From the NCBI RefSeq assembly GCF_022965805.1, contig NW_027331309.1:124001-188000 (forward strand): a stretch of 64,000 nt of DNA, read 5' to 3'. A program made the translations under genes and the position numbers. The stretch is from Primulina eburnea. Taxonomy: Eukaryota; Streptophyta; Magnoliopsida; Lamiales; Gesneriaceae. Below, piece by piece: positions 1 to 13,391 of the stretch. The first letter of the stretch is position 1. Each line of letters starts with the position of its first letter. Below the pieces are notes generated by a model. It was not told where the DNA came from, did not search any database, and saw only the letters and a program-made list of their open reading frames with translations.

Positions 1-270
1 TACCGTGTGATATGGTAATCTTGTTCTCGAAGAACCTTATCTTAGTAGTGATGGTGTAATTAATGAATGAGGAAGACTTAAAAATAAAAATAAAAATAAA
101 AATAAAAAAGGTGGGCTTGTAAAGTACGACGTGACATATAAGTTGTTGAATTTTGATTTTTGCACCTAACGATTTCGATTTCCTTTCCATTTCATGTGTG
201 GGAATTGCCGCCATTCCCTCGGTCAAGAAAGATACACATGTTTTTAACAAGTTGGTCGGCATCACAAATA
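1..270. other. Intergenic, no gene seen
   Basis: AT-rich sequence with a short AAATAAA-type simple repeat near 80-108. No coding signal was found on either strand. Confidence 0.5.
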
Positions 271-514
271 GGGATGTGTTTGGTTGAATTGATTAATAAA
301 GATAGATTAATAGTTAAATATTTATCGTTAAAATTTTAAGATATTTTAATAATCATTTTGACCCGGTTTAAGATCCAATTTTATGGATAACTATTTGATT
401 AATAAAATTAGATCTTAAACCAGGTCAAAATGATTATTAAAACATCTTAAAATTTTAACGATAAATATTTGACTATTAATCTATCCTTACTTAATCCACC
501 CAACCAAACACACC
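271..514. mobile_element. Foldback MITE, about 244 bp
   Basis: The two halves are long inverted copies of each other. The left end reads GGGATGTGTTTGGTTG and the right end is its near-complement (CAACCAAACACACC). The pairing continues inward over roughly 110 bp per arm, including an AAACC(A/G)GGTCAAAATGATTATT segment. TA (or ATA) flanks both ends and is the probable target duplication. A two-base TA would suggest Tc1/mariner, but superfamily is uncertain. It has no coding capacity. Confidence 0.75.
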
Positions 515-2019
515 TATATGTATAAAAAAAAACTCTTATTATTTTATGAAACTCATTTTTTACGTGAATCGACACATAAATACTACTATTTTCATACCTA
601 ATACATCATATTTCATCTAAATATGAACCAGACCTTACATTCTAGAATAATAATGCAATTTAAATTCAATTTTTACGGTCCCACTGTCTAAACTGGTATG
701 AAAACATTAAACGTATACAAGAAAGTCACACCCTGAGACAAGCAGCCTGTTTCTGGCGCTGCTAGATACTCCCGAGCAACTTACAACCCTTCCGATCTCC
801 GATCGCGAGCTATTCATTCCATTTGCTAAATGATTTAAATCATCGACACGAACTAGAATTTAGATGTCTAAACAAGACACTCAAGGGACATTTGCGGTTG
901 GTTGTTTGAGGGTATTGTTAACGGCCCGATGCATTTGGGGTTATTGGGGGTGCATGCATGCATGTCTGAACATTTAGGTCTTAGATGTATTGCAGGCGTC
1001 GGATCTGGAATAGAGGCACTGTCCTAATGCCAGTTAATCGAAGTAATTCTCTGCATGATTTTAGACATCACCGACATCTTACAAGAAGCCGAATCATCAT
1101 CGCATATGTATTAACCTAATTCGTTTTGACCGATTAAATAAAATTTGTACACAATTTCATTGAAATTTGATTATGGATCTTTTCCTTTGTGGACTGATTG
1201 ATTATGGATATATTGATCCACCTATGTTGACTTTTTACTCTAGCCACAGATATGAATTTATATCCCAATATAATATCTTTATATATTTGAAACCCTTGGA
1301 TGAAAAAAAATTAAGTAAATTTCAAATTTATTGTATATTAAATTAAAATGTTATAACCTTAATAGTTGTACATATATGATTATTTGGATTTCTGATATTT
1401 TTAAAATCCACTCTATATCAAATTTACTCTATTTTGAATTCATCCCAACATAATATCTTGATAGATTTTTTAAATTTTATTTTTAATTATACATATATAT
1501 GACTATTTCAAATTTACATATATATGAAAATACTTTTTCAGACGAGCTTAATTATCACAAAGAGTTTACCTGTGTAGTTTAACTGGCTATATATGACATT
1601 TAATGGCAGAGATTTCAAATGCAAACCCGAACTTTTCTTATGCGGGCTATAAATATGAAGCCCACATTCTCATGTGGGCTATGAATAAATAATCTTGGCC
1701 TGTTCCTTTTAATCGAAAGCTCTTACGAGTGCCATTGCAGTAACAAAAGGCTTTGTTGCCCTAAAGAAATATTATTGTCTGGAAACAAAATCTTACAGCA
1801 CCTGCCACTTTTAACTTTATTCTATCTGCACATATCACACGCGTGCATCCTCTCACTAAAAAAATATATTATCGCACGAGGGTTGCTTTATTTACTAGCG
1901 GTAGTGGAAGTGGAACCCCTACTTGCCGTGCGTAATCTTTCCAATTGAAAGTTGGATTTCTTGATAGGGAGGCCATTCAACTTAAACAGTATACATACAT
2001 ATATATATATATATATACA

Positions 2020-2056
<37 letters not shown>

Positions 2057-2220
2057 GCACATATTGTGTGTAAAGAGGACCTGTATATAATGACCAGTTG
2101 GTGTTTTTAGCATAACGTGGTTGGAAAACGCTTCTTCCATCGCGCGGTTTATATTATCCCATAAAAGCGTGTTTAACACTACATGTTTGGTGCTCAGTAG
2201 ATAAAGTCGCCCCTGTACTT
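515..2220. other. Intergenic, no gene seen
   Basis: AT-rich DNA without a supported gene. A TA microsatellite lies near 1992-2053. Short open frames here show no family resemblance and no splice-supported structure. Confidence 0.5.
1992..2053. repeat. TA microsatellite
   Basis: Two runs of (TA)n separated by a short CATATATG spacer. Confidence 0.9.
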
Positions 2221-3758
2221 GGGTTTTTTTTTAAAAATAATATATTTTTAAAACTTATTTATTAAAATATAACATATTCTAAAATATTATGAAAATATGA
2301 CAATCCGGAGTTTGAAGTTGCTGATTCACTGTCTCGGTCAGAATCCGAGACAGACTGACACGGATTCTAAGAATACGATTATAATTTTTTTTTTAAAAGG
2401 TAATCGGCGACGGTTTAATAAACCGTCGCTATTTGCGACGGTTTTAAAAAAACCCGTCGCTACCGAGTATTTGGCGAATTCCTCACATCCTTCAGCTCAA
2501 CTTTTCGGTTTCGGTATTCTTCTTCAGCAGTTTTTTTTTCTTCGGTCCGTGTCTTTTTTTTTGTTACAAAAATTCAGTGATTCTCTTTCCCTTATAAATT
2601 ACGTCGATCGTGTGCTTAACGGAATTCTTAATTTGATTTGATAGTTTTCTGTCGCATAACAGAATTTGAGGGAATTGCGTCGAGTCTCAGTAATTCGGAA
2701 TTTGATTTTTGAGAATTGTATTGAGTATCAGAATTTGGGAGAATTACGCCGAGTCTAATTCGAATCACTGTTTTTTCTTTCTATACTGAATTGTTTTTTT
2801 GTATATTATTTCTGATAATGTTTCTAATATGAATAACTACAAATATTTTGATTATACTAATACTCCAAATATTAATCTCAATATAAAAGATTAGTTAAAT
2901 AATTAATATCATAATATATTTATATTCTATGTTGAATTAAAAATTTGTTTAAACGTGGATGCAAAAATTAGTACACAATTAATACTATTATTATCTAAAT
3001 TTAATTACTATAAATAAATATTTTTAAATTGCTGACATTAGTATAAATAATGTAATTATTTAAATTACCGTAACTTAACAATGAAATGTTTAAAAAATGT
3101 TAAAAAATTGTAAATTCTTTTCTTGCTATAAATAATTGTTTTCATATTTTAAGAGGAACGTGAAAATCTTAATTTGTTTAATTTCAACAATGTTAAAAAA
3201 AATTACCGCAACTTCTAAATCCCAAAACAATTAAGATTCCCAAACAATAATAAATTCTTTGATTCAATAGTATGAAATATTGTTTCGGAAATAACGTTAT
3301 TTTATTATTGTTTAGGAAAGAATATTTCTTAATATTTTTTTAAATTTAAAAAAAATTACCGCAACTTCTAAATTCCAAAACAATTAAGATTCCCAAACAA
3401 GAATAAATTTTTTGGTTCAATAGTATGAAATATTGTTCGAGAAATAAATTTATTTTATTATTGTTTAGGAAAGAACATTTCTTAAATTTTTTTTAAAATT
3501 TTGGGAATTAACGACGGTTGTTGGTTAAATCGTCGCAATTAGCGACGGTTTGGTTGGTTAAACCGTCGCCGATGTTTTTTTTAAAAAAAGAAGATTAAAT
3601 CGGATTCTTAGAATCCGTGTCAGTCTGTCCCGGATTTTGACCGGGACAGTAAATCCGGAACTTCAAACTCCGGATTGTCATATTTTCATAATGTTTTAGA
3701 TTATGTTATATTTTAATAAATAAGTTTTAAAAATATATTATTTTTAAAAAAAAACCCC
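2221..3758. mobile_element. MULE-like non-autonomous element, about 1.5 kb
   Basis: Terminal inverted repeats of about 155 bp are visible (2221-2375 against 3600-3758). Each starts with G2-4 followed by T9 and AAAAATAATATA, and they continue through a GACTGACACGGATTCT(A/T)AGAAT block. The flanks carry the near-identical 9-mers CTGTACTTG and ATGTACTTG, as expected of a Mutator-like target duplication. The interior holds GCGACGGTTT/AAACCGTCGC blocks near 2406-2466 and 3508-3570, and a tandem duplication of about 155 bp at roughly 3194-3505. No transposase is present. The superfamily call rests on TIR and duplication length only. Confidence 0.65.
3194..3505. repeat. Two-copy tandem duplication, about 155 bp
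   Basis: Two consecutive near-identical blocks, each with ATTACCGCAACTTCTAAAT near its start and TTATTATTGTTTAGGAAAGAA near its end. They lie inside the MULE-like element, so they duplicated within the element. Confidence 0.8.
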
Positions 3759-3767
3759 ATGTACTTG

Positions 3768-5186
3768 TGTACCCTACCAATCTAAAGTCGGGTTCTATAT
3801 CTGTCACGCCTTTTATTAAAATAATTCAACCCATCATTTGCCTCTTCTTCATTATCTTAAATTAATTAGTTTTGTGATCTTTAGTCCATCTTGGATAAAA
3901 TGAAGCGAGCAATGAATCCCAATTCATTCTCATCTTTTCAAGCTTTATCGAGCCGATGTAATTTTTAGTTAGGGAAAAATATTTCTTACAATAAAATTTC
4001 AAACTCAAAATTTTATTATAAACTTGAAATCGTGATGTCAGATGACTTATAATAAAAATATTGATATAAGTCATCGACTATCGGATCCATATAATTTAAA
4101 CATTTCAAAAAATTTGCTAAATTCTTGAAATTTTAATGAGGAAATGTAAAAATATTTATAAATACTTATATAGACATAGGAGTCTTTCGTTGGTCCTATT
4201 GTACCATGGAAGTCATGCATATAACTCCACAATAGTATGTCACGTCCACTTTGCCCTTTGGCCTTAAAATCTTATTGATTTTTTTTTTTTTTTTGACTTT
4301 ACCAAAAAATACATCATATCAATGTGGATTTCGTTTCATCATATCAACTTATAATCTTTCTCACATATTTTCAATGTGAGTCTTTGGTTAAATTACCAAC
4401 AATCCTCCTATTCTCAATCCAATATGTCAATCATCGAGGTCACTTCTCTCCACCGCGTTGGGAGCACATGCCTAACGCAAAATAATTTGAGCATCGCCTA
4501 CTTCAATCACATCACGGATTTACTGGGAGTTCTTACATCGTTTGTTTAAGTATTCGATGATTCCACACACATGACTCGATCTCGACCATAGCTTTGATAT
4601 CACTTGTTATACAATAGAAAATCATATATATCCACAACGATATGATATTGTTCACTTTGAGCATAAACTCTCATAAATTTGTTTTTGGACATTATTCAAA
4701 ATATCTTGTACCAATGAATATATCTTCAAATTATAAGCTCATAGTCATCATCATGTTTTTCCAATACAAGGTTAGTTGAATTTCAAATAGATTCTCATTA
4801 AATTTTTTTCCTTTAAAACTTTAAATTTGTTAAAGAAAGTTATAAAAAAATTTAATTGCCACTCATTGAATGGGCTTGACTACCTAGCTGATATTGTTCC
4901 CAACTAACCTAGCTAGGGGAGGTCAATATACTACATATAAAATTACCTAATTTACGCTTATAATCACCCTTGTATTCCTTGAAATGTATATCAACGGTGG
5001 CATTATATTCAATCTATCCTGTATACATATGATATTTTAAATTTTAATCAATTTGTTGATTATAATATTATCACCATAATTAAAAAAAATAATTATCTAT
5101 TGGATTTAATGTTGTGATCTGCTTGCATAACCCCGCATATCTATTGTTCATCGGGTTTAATTTTTCTAGGCTAATTTTAAATTAAG
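3768..5186. other. Intergenic, no gene seen
   Basis: AT-rich sequence with poly-T near 4270. No coding, RNA or boundary-defined mobile feature was identified. Confidence 0.45.
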
Positions 5187-5568
5187 TGTTGAAAATATAA
5201 TTTTTGTTACTTGTTCCATATCGGTTGGATAAAATACATTAGACTTATATATATTGACTTGGACAAATCTCATTTGAGCTAGGTTTTAGGGTTGAGTTAG
5301 GTTTAAGTTTCAATTATAACATGATATCAGAGCTCAGGTTTCATCGCTTTGTGTTGCAATGCCCATAGTTGGGCCACACCGATTCTGCCCATAATTGGGT
5401 CATTTATAAATTTCGCGCTCTAAATATTCTTTCATGGTCGTGAGAGTGGTGTTAGTTGTCCCACATCAGTTGGATAAAATACACAAGAGTTGCATATATA
5501 GACTTGGACAATCTTTCCTCTTGAGCCAGTTTTTGAGTTTGAATTAAATACAAGTCTTAATCTTAACA
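5187..5568 (+). mobile_element. TRIM retrotransposon (miniature LTR element)
   Basis: Two short direct terminal repeats, 5187-5321 and 5450-5568, both begin TGTT and end TAACA. They share GTTGGATAAAATACA and a GACTTGGACAA block. Directly after the first repeat, TGATATCAGAGCTCAGG (5322 on) matches the usual initiator Met-tRNA primer site TGGTATCAGAGC with little change. A purine-rich GTGAGAGTGG precedes the second repeat. The interior is about 128 bp and non-coding. This is the layout of terminal-repeat retrotransposons in miniature. No clear 5-bp target duplication remains, so the copy is old. Confidence 0.8.
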
Positions 5569-6134
5569 ATTTTCATGTAGTTTTTTCTTTGTCGATAATG
5601 AATTTATGGTTGAAAATATAGTTTTCCGTATGTAAGCAATTACGAGTCGTTAATGGCAGATAATGAGGCCAGATATAGATTTGAATAGTCCATTCAACTA
5701 ATATATACGTACACACCACATTTATATTTAAAACATTTTATAAAAAATTGTAAAGGAAATATATATTTTTTGAAACAGGAAATTAATATTCTTATATAAA
5801 TTATTTTATATTGTTTTAAAATTCGAATGGAACATTTTGTACGTTGATAAGCGTACAGCTTGGTCCATCGAATTTTCTGAATCCCTACAAACCTAAATCC
5901 CCTGTCCTTCATTTTCCCGATATATTCAGTTTTTGGTTTAGTTGCAATCTCTTGCTTCCTTTTTCATCACTCTTTTGTAATAGCATTGATCGATAAATAA
6001 GGGTTGGCAATGAATTCAATTAATTGCACCGACAAATCCAACATGTAGATACATTTGCTTCATTTCAAGGGACAAAAGCATAATTAATTAATATTAATTA
6101 TGTCTTCAGAATTAATCAATTAATATGTCTCTTG
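5569..6134. other. Intergenic, no gene seen
   Basis: AT-rich sequence. A short minus-strand open frame near 5694-5912 has no recognisable similarity and was not called. Confidence 0.45.
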
Positions 6135-6305
6135 TTATACGGTCTGACAGATCTTTATTCATGATATTAGTCAACCATGTTCATATTTATAATAAAAAGT
6201 AAAAATTTTGGCATAAAAAACTATATTTTTTCATTGGTGACCCAAATAAAATATCTGTCTTACAAAATTGACATGTCAGACCGTCTCAAATGAATTTTTG
6301 TGTTA
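6135..6305 (-). mobile_element. GAGACGGTCTCAC MITE, copy 1 (degenerate)
   Basis: A diverged member of the MITE family seen ten times here. It keeps the core order AATAAAAAGTAA, GGCATAAAAA, TTTTTTCATTGGTGACCCAAATAA and a terminal GTCAGACCGTCTC. Orientation follows the AATAAAAAGTAATACT strand, called minus for consistency with the other copies. Confidence 0.65.
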
Positions 6306-7154
6306 GTCGTTCTAGTTCCAAATATATAATTCATTGTCTATATTTTTTAATTTTATCGATTCTTTTACTAATTTATTCTTATTCATTAAATAAATTATCT
6401 ACTTCCAATGAATTTTGATATCCTATTAAAACACTCATTAAAGAAATATGAGCCAAAAGTAGACAAATTTAATTTTTTTTAATAATTTTCTTAATCCACA
6501 TAAAAGACACAACTAAACCTATGTATATTGGATAGATGGAGTATCGTCTTGATAAGCGAGAAATCAATCATATTCAAACATTATATTCGTATCAACGTAT
6601 GATATTACATCGAACAAGAGATTTTCTTTAGAAATAAATTTAGGTATTTAAGTTTGGAGGTCGTGTCTGGATGAATTAATTACGCCGCAAACTCATGTTT
6701 ATCATTCTGAAATTACGTAGAAGCGTCACATTTATTTATTTATTTTTTAACTTTTTTGCAAATACATTAATCTCACATTAAAATTGTAGTTTCAAATGTA
6801 GCGTGAACTATCTAGGCAAATGAGATAGTTCGAGTAGAACAATACATTCTACGTCCTACACATATATATTTGTTTGATTTTTCTCACGAATTAAGAAAGT
6901 ATCGGAAGGACTTTACGACGAATTTTAAATTTTATCTTTATTTAATTAATTAAAAAATAGTTCAAAAAAATTGTTAATATGAGTATATCAGTAAATAAGA
7001 AGAAAAATTGTTTCTAAACGTATAAACTTAACTATATTTTTGAGATAATGGAGAAATTTTTGTATCATATAATATAGATGAAAATAGTATAAAAAATTTA
7101 AACGAAAATCTAGATGACAGTAATTTCAAAATACGTTGACCTTTCGCTATTGTA

Positions 7155-7191
<37 letters not shown>

Positions 7192-7805
7192 TGATCAAAT
7201 TATTATTATATCATTACATGAATTCCCTTATATCGCTCTCAATAAAATTTTCTGCATCTTACATGCGACATCAAAAGTCAAACGATGTGTGCTTCAAATT
7301 CAAAATTTTAAATTATTAAAAAAGAAGAAAAAAATATATAATTTATGGTTTCGGAAGTCAGTGTTTGTGTCACGTGCTTAGGTTGAATAAGTGACAGTGT
7401 CACAATTTAATGAAATAAATTTGCCAGACATGCAATTTCCCTAAAGCTTTCGAATTTGTACCAAATTAATGAAACCACTTGCCAGCAAGGAATCCTGATT
7501 TTATTAAATGGATTAAATAAATAAAACTCAATAAAAAGGCATAATACCAATACATTTTTTATTATAATGTATTACTCGATGTCGATGTATCACCAATGTG
7601 ATCTATGCGTCTTCATCCTCACAAAAGACTAAAAAAATCAAATAAAAATTCATGATTAAGAGCAAAATCGAAAAATACAAATATGCATCACGAAAATAAT
7701 ACATTTTTCTTAAAGTTTTATAATTTTTGGTGCATTAAAGTTCTTGATAGCAACATGTGAATATGCCGAAATTACGTAAAAGGTATTTGAATTTTCGGTT
7801 ATGAG
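6306..7805. other. Intergenic, no gene seen
   Basis: AT-rich sequence with an ATT trinucleotide run at 7155-7187. No supported gene. Confidence 0.45.
7155..7187. repeat. ATT microsatellite
   Basis: About eleven tandem ATT units. They give a run of leucines in one frame, which is not a gene. Confidence 0.9.
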
Positions 7806-7983
7806 TAGGTTTGATGTGAGACCGTCTCACGGATACTAATCTATGAGACGAGTCAAATCTACCCATATTTACAATAAAAAGTAATATTCTTAGCATAAAA
7901 AATTATACTTTTTCATGGATAACCTAAATAAGAGATTCGTCTTACAAATTCGACCCGTGAGACCGTCTCACACAAGTTTTTGC
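7806..7983 (-). mobile_element. GAGACGGTCTCAC MITE, copy 2
   Basis: Well preserved. GTGAGACCGTCTCACGG lies near the left end and GTGAGACCGTCTCACACAAG at the right end, with the family core AATAAAAAGTAATATTCTTA between them. Confidence 0.85.
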
Positions 7984-8429
7984 CTTCATTTATATATATG
8001 AGACGGTGCTACGTTCAAAGATTATGATATGATCTTTATAAATATATAGACTAGATAACATGCATGTGAAATGTGAATAGTGCTTCTTCTTTTTTTTTTT
8101 TTTATATGCTTGAAATTTGAATATGCAAGAAATCGGACGTACGGAAAATAATAATAAAAGAGGACCAAACATACAGTAATTAATGCAGGGCTCTTTGATA
8201 ATATATATTTTTTTTTGTGTATTTTGACATTTTTGTCCAAAATTCTTGATAATAAATTAAATGTACAACTCCAACATGTTAATGTATCACCGGACTTCAC
8301 ATGTAATTATGCATATATATTTTTCATCAGGACTTTTAAAATTATGTATACATTTATATATTTAATAAAAGAGGAAAATAATCATAAAAAAGTGTCATGA
8401 TAAGTCGTCCACTTTGTTATTTGAAATGG

Positions 8430-8600
8430 AGTAGGTATGTTGTGAGATGGTTTTACGAATCTTTATCTGTGAGATGTGTCAACCCTACCGATATTGATAA
8501 TAAAAAATAATATTCTTAGCATAAAAAATTATACTTTTTCATGGACGACTCAAATAAAAGATCCATATCACAAATTATGATCCGTGAGATCGTCAACGAT
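8430..8600 (-). mobile_element. GAGACGGTCTCAC MITE, copy 3
   Basis: Same family core as copy 2, with decayed terminal motifs (GTGAGATGGTTTTAC and GTGAGATCGTC). Confidence 0.75.
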
Positions 8601-9030
8601 AAAAACATATGCTATTGTATAAAGATTTATGTCATAGAATTTGGAATAATAAATCTTTGAATTAATTATCATGATACACATGGAAATCACATTTTTATAA
8701 TTACCGTGATTATTTAATGAATCGTATCGGATAAATATGACATATAATCATGAAATTATAGCTAATAGTAAATCATATTTTTCGTGCAATACATAAAGTT
8801 ATTTCTATATAGAAAAATCATGACATGCATTTTCATATATTACATTAAATTTGTAACCTCAGAAAGTATTATAAAATGTGACAAATAGATTTACCGACTA
8901 ACCATTCGTTTGTGTTTAAATTTAATGTCGAAAAGATAAAACAAATTAGCCACCATTAATTCTATAATAAATTAATTAATAATAATAAAAAAAAACAGAT
9001 TGTAAAGCGGATCCCTATCCACCCGCTTTG
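8601..9030. other. Upstream region of the 9215 gene
   Basis: AT-rich DNA between a MITE and the core promoter of the next gene. No separate feature was recognised. Confidence 0.4.
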
Positions 9031-9040
9031 CTATAAATCC
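9031..9040 (+). promoter_or_regulatory. TATA box of the 9215 gene
   Basis: CTATAAATCC lies about 180 bp upstream of the ATG at 9215. It implies transcription starting near 9060-9070 and a leader of about 150 nt. Confidence 0.6.
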
Positions 9041-9214
9041 ATCTCTTTTTCTTGGTTTGCCCTGTTTGCACTTCACTGTAAACTTCACTCAAGTTTCCAC
9101 CTTTCTCACTTTAAAGAAACCCAATCTTCGATCCTCAGGCAAAGTTTGAGATCAACAACCGAAAGCTGGATTCTTTTCTTCTTTTCCTTGTTGTTAAAGA
9201 CCCCATCTCCCCTC

Positions 9215-10435
9215 ATGGTTGATGTGGACAGGAGGATGGCCGGGCTGAACGCTTCCCACGTGGCCGGACTCCGCCGTCTATCCGCACGGGCCGCCTCTTC
9301 CGCTCCGTCCACGCCGCGCAAAAGCCTCCTATCTTTCTCGTCGTTGGCGGAGAAAGTGATCCGCCATTTGAAGAGCTCGGGTGTTAGAGTCCAAGCTGGT
9401 TTATCGGTGTCGGAGTTCGCGTTAGCCGAAGCCGAGTTCGGGTTTGCATTCCCACCGGACCTGAAAGCGGTTCTGTCGTTGGGTTTGCCCGTGGGGACCG
9501 GGTTTCCCGACTGGCGGTCATCGGGCTCGGCCAGGCTTCACCTCCGAACCTCCATTGAACTTCCTGTTGCTTCAATCTCTTTCCACATAGCTCGAAATGT
9601 TCTATGGTCTAAGTCGTGGGGCCCGCGCCCGTCCAACCCGGAGAAGGCCCTGAAGATAGCCCGGAACGCTCTCAAACAAGCCCCGCTTTTGATCCCCGTC
9701 TTCAACCGTTGTTACATCCCTTGCAACCCTTGTTTGGCAGGAAACCCTATTTTCTACGTAGATGAGAACAGAATCTTCTGTTGCGGGTTTGATTTGTCAG
9801 ACTTTTTTGATCGCGAATCCTCTCTCTTCAAACCGAGTCGGGATTCAAGTATTCTATCAACCTACCGCTCAGGAAGCGAGCTGAACTCAGCTGGATCATC
9901 GAGCAGCTTCTCCAGGAGAAGCCTTGACGCGATCTCCGGCGGGCGGACGCCACGGTGGGTGGAGTTCTGGAGCGACGCCGCCGTGGATCGCCGGCAGAGG
10001 AACTCTAACTCATCCTCCTCATCCTCATCATCACCCGACAGGTACCGCGACATACCAAGATCCGAAATGCCCAAATGGGTCGAAGAATACGTGACCGAAA
10101 TCGGGTCGGTTTTGAAACAAGGAGGTTGGAAGGAATCCGACGTCTCGGAGATCATACACGTGTCGGCATCCGGGTTCTTCGAAGGCGAGATGGTTATGGT
10201 GGATAACGAGGCCGTGTTGGATGCTTTGCTGCTGAAAGCGGATCGGTTATCAGATACACTCCTGAAATCCGGGTGGAGCTCCGAAGAGGTTTCGGATGCT
10301 CTTGGTTTCAATTTCCGACGGGAGAAGGAGAAGAAACCGGTGAAGATGCTGTCTCCTGAGCTGGTCGAGAGGATTGGGAAACTGGCTGTGGCGGTGAACC
10401 GGTCTTCGTCGTCCTCAACCGGTTCGCTGTCTTAG
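9215..10435 (+). CDS. Unnamed plant protein with SMI1/KNR4-like features
   Basis: A single-exon gene of 406 codons, ending at TAG. The start is the first ATG of the open frame; the frame extends upstream to 9146, but only through a TTG. The region is GC-rich and coding-like, in contrast to its flanks. Residues about 42-200 resemble the SMI1/KNR4 (SUKH) layout: an [19 protein letters not shown] stretch, then [12 protein letters not shown], and later [20 protein letters not shown]. The C-terminal part has a serine run, then a conserved-looking [20 protein letters not shown] segment and a helical region with [14 protein letters not shown] recall uncharacterised Arabidopsis proteins with this arrangement, but the family has no established function known to me. 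The fold assignment is inference; SUKH proteins elsewhere act as protein-binding modules. No signal peptide or membrane segment follows the ATG. Confidence 0.85.
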   Translation: MVDVDRRMAGLNASHVAGLRRLSARAASSAPSTPRKSLLSFSSLAEKVIRHLKSSGVRVQAGLSVSEFALAEAEFGFAFPPDLKAVLSLGLPVGTGFPDWRSSGSARLHLRTSIELPVASISFHIARNVLWSKSWGPRPSNPEKALKIARNALKQAPLLIPVFNRCYIPCNPCLAGNPIFYVDENRIFCCGFDLSDFFDRESSLFKPSRDSSILSTYRSGSELNSAGSSSSFSRRSLDAISGGRTPRWVEFWSDAAVDRRQRNSNSSSSSSSSPDRYRDIPRSEMPKWVEEYVTEIGSVLKQGGWKESDVSEIIHVSASGFFEGEMVMVDNEAVLDALLLKADRLSDTLLKSGWSSEEVSDALGFNFRREKEKKPVKMLSPELVERIGKLAVAVNRSSSSSTGSLS

Positions 10436-13391
10436 TAAACCCGGGGAACATCGAGATTGCCTCGTGTTCCCAGCTAGCGTCGTGCCTCAATTGGATACAA
10501 AAATATTTCTTAGGAAGTTGTAAAAGGTTGAATAAAGTAAGACAAATGGTATAGAAATTAGAAATTATGAATATTTTTGGGGGAAAAAACAGAAAAGAAA
10601 ATGATTACACACTATACGTGTAATACGAAATTAAAAAGGTATTATACCGTTACTCCGAATCTGTCTTCAATTTTATTGATTCAAACGTCTGTTTTACTCT
10701 ACATTCTGAAATTTTAGTTGTGTAATAATATATATTATGTTAGTGAGATTTCTATAAACTTTTTCGCTGAATCATTTTCACACGAAGATAAGAGTCACGC
10801 GACTGCTGGACTAGCTCAAATACTTCACTTTCTTCTGCAAACAAATTTAGAAGGAAAATTTTCTTGGGGAAATGTATAAATAAAACATAATAATATAAAA
10901 AAAATTACGGAGTGACACAGATATCAAACCAAGGGGCGCACGTGTGCTCAAAAAGACGTAGAATGGGTCCCATATCTTGGGGATTGTAAAATAATGTTTT
11001 TAAAAATTATATTTTTGAAAGAGTTGGGAGATCGACTGGGATTCGTGAGTGACCTTCCCTCTCCAAGTGTCACAAATAAATGGTGCGTCGAAATAGTCGG
11101 CATGTTCCACATTCGGGTCCTAAGCCATCCACCTATTTAGTTAAGGATTCAACAAACTTAACATTTTTGTATTACTCCATTTTATACAATAATTTGTCAA
11201 AGAAAATGGAGTAAGGATTATACATAGTTATGTTATCTTTATTTTTCGATTTATCACCTCATCCTATGTCATGAGTGGAACATATTAAAAACAGAGTGAG
11301 GATCATTGCAAAAATTAAAGTAATTAATTTGTTATATGATAAAAGAAAAATTACAAGTGGAAAATGGGTATTGAAAAAGAAATATGAGGGATGAAAAGGC
11401 AAATGTGTATAATATATTCTTTTGAGAGGAGATAGGAGTTGACAGACAGGAAATAAAGAGAAGCCACTGTGTTATCCACATTCGAGTGGGAAACCTGACA
11501 CCTAATTCTTGACGTCTTAACCTTCAAGAGACACAACAACGAGGTGGGTGGTGTTTGCTCCTCCCTAACTTCAACTTTTGTCGCATTTATTATATTTCTT
11601 GTCTTTTCTATCGGCGAACAATTCTATGTTTTTATAAAATATACACAAAATAACATTTTGTCTTGAGATATATAGAAATTCCACATCGACCATTCCTATA
11701 AAACATAAGCAAATTAGTCCATAATGGGATCAATCAGCATATAACATAACCACAGTTGTCCCATCACCATGGTCAAGACTGTCATCATATGATCTCACGA
11801 GTCCTGTTATTATTTAAGACAACAAAACATATAGAGGAGGATGATTAGGTCAATACCTTCTCTCGATAAAACATACAAAAATAACACACAACTTTTTAGA
11901 TCAAAAGTGAATTATAAGAAATGATTAAAATTTCGAAATAGATGTAGCTCATGGCTCGTAGCAATCCAACATGGAGATTTTTGAATTTTCTTTTTGTTGC
12001 ACACATTGAAATCGACTTGTATCGTAAATATCTTTTTTTACAGACGTTTTATGTGGTTTGTTTTTTAAAATGCTGAGTATCATTGCCACAAATAAACTCC
12101 ATCGAATTTTACATTTTAATTTGAAGTGTTCATGTTCTTGACAGGTTAGAACTAATTCACATGACATTTATTCTTACTAAAACACAATACCAGTTGCATG
12201 ACAGGAAGACATGGGAGATGCATGCCCCTCTGCCGCCCGTAATGGTGGCGATTTCATCACTTGTCCACCGCGGGCGTGGCACATTTATGTATGTGAGACG
12301 AGATTGTGTGTGTATGGCGAGACAGTGAAACATCTACAGATTTATGATAAGCTTAATTATAATACTATAATTTGATATGTGGTTCATGCAATGTATTTAT
12401 AGGAAGGAGGGGCCACTCTTGATATCTTATTTTATTTGGAAATTTGGATGGTGACTACACCGGCACATCTAATTTAAGTGCAGACTTATTGCAAACTGTT
12501 GGTGTGTTATTAAATAATATTTATTTTGAGGAAATTAAATAATATATTTTTTTAAAATAATCCTGTTTATAGATGTAGGGTCCCATCCTTCCAAGTCCAT
12601 TGTCCTTTTTCCCTGCGTTTCTGGCCAATTATTTTGGTGGAAGATTTGAATCATGTTGGTTGGCCTTTTGATCCATTGTCAATTAGGAAATCTATCGTAT
12701 TGAATTTGTACAAGATATTAATAGTTTAAATTTTGAAAGTAACAAAAAATAAGATATATAATTTACTCCAAGTTATGTTACAAGAAAAAATCCATGTGTG
12801 GGCAGTTCCTGAAATTTTATCGATTAAATAGTTCGAAGTTTTTAAGCAACAAATTTGAATTAGCTCGAATAATGTTCTTCGAGTGTTTATTACAACTATC
12901 TAATTCGAGGTTTTCTGTGCGTGCTTCAAAACATAGTCTCAAACTGAATTTGCGTCCGAATTATTTCGTTGCATTATGCATAAAATGTGCTGGAGAATGA
13001 ATTTGAATATGTAACTCATAGAGTTTGATAATTAAATTCAAATCGAAACAATGGAATGCGAATTGTAATTATAAAACAAGCTAAACTTGATTGCAAAATA
13101 GTTCATTTTGTGGGTTTAATGGAGAAAAAAAGGTTTCAATTTCAAATTCAATCTAGTAGAATTCAGGAAAGCTGAGATTTGAATTTTTTTAACTCCATAA
13201 TTTGTCCAATTTTTTTTCCAATAACAATTGGAGCCATTTCCATGTATAATTAGAGCGTATAAATATTTTAATTACATGTCACGACTCCTATCCCAAAATG
13301 CAGCAGCATGACACCGTTCAATTGCCACCAATTAAAATTCTATACAAGTTTCCCTATAATTCAATCTCCTTCCGCGGTCTCACTTTGAATC
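10436..13391. other. Intergenic between two genes, no gene seen
   Basis: 3' flank of the 9215 gene and 3' flank of the minus-strand epoxidase gene. It is AT-rich with a few GC-rich patches near 10910-11110 and 12210-12290. Short open frames here lack codon bias, similarity or splice support. Confidence 0.5.

Noticed and set aside
9146..9214. In-frame upstream extension of the 9215 gene with a hydrophobic stretch
   Set aside because: It begins with TTG, not ATG. The first ATG of the frame is 9215.
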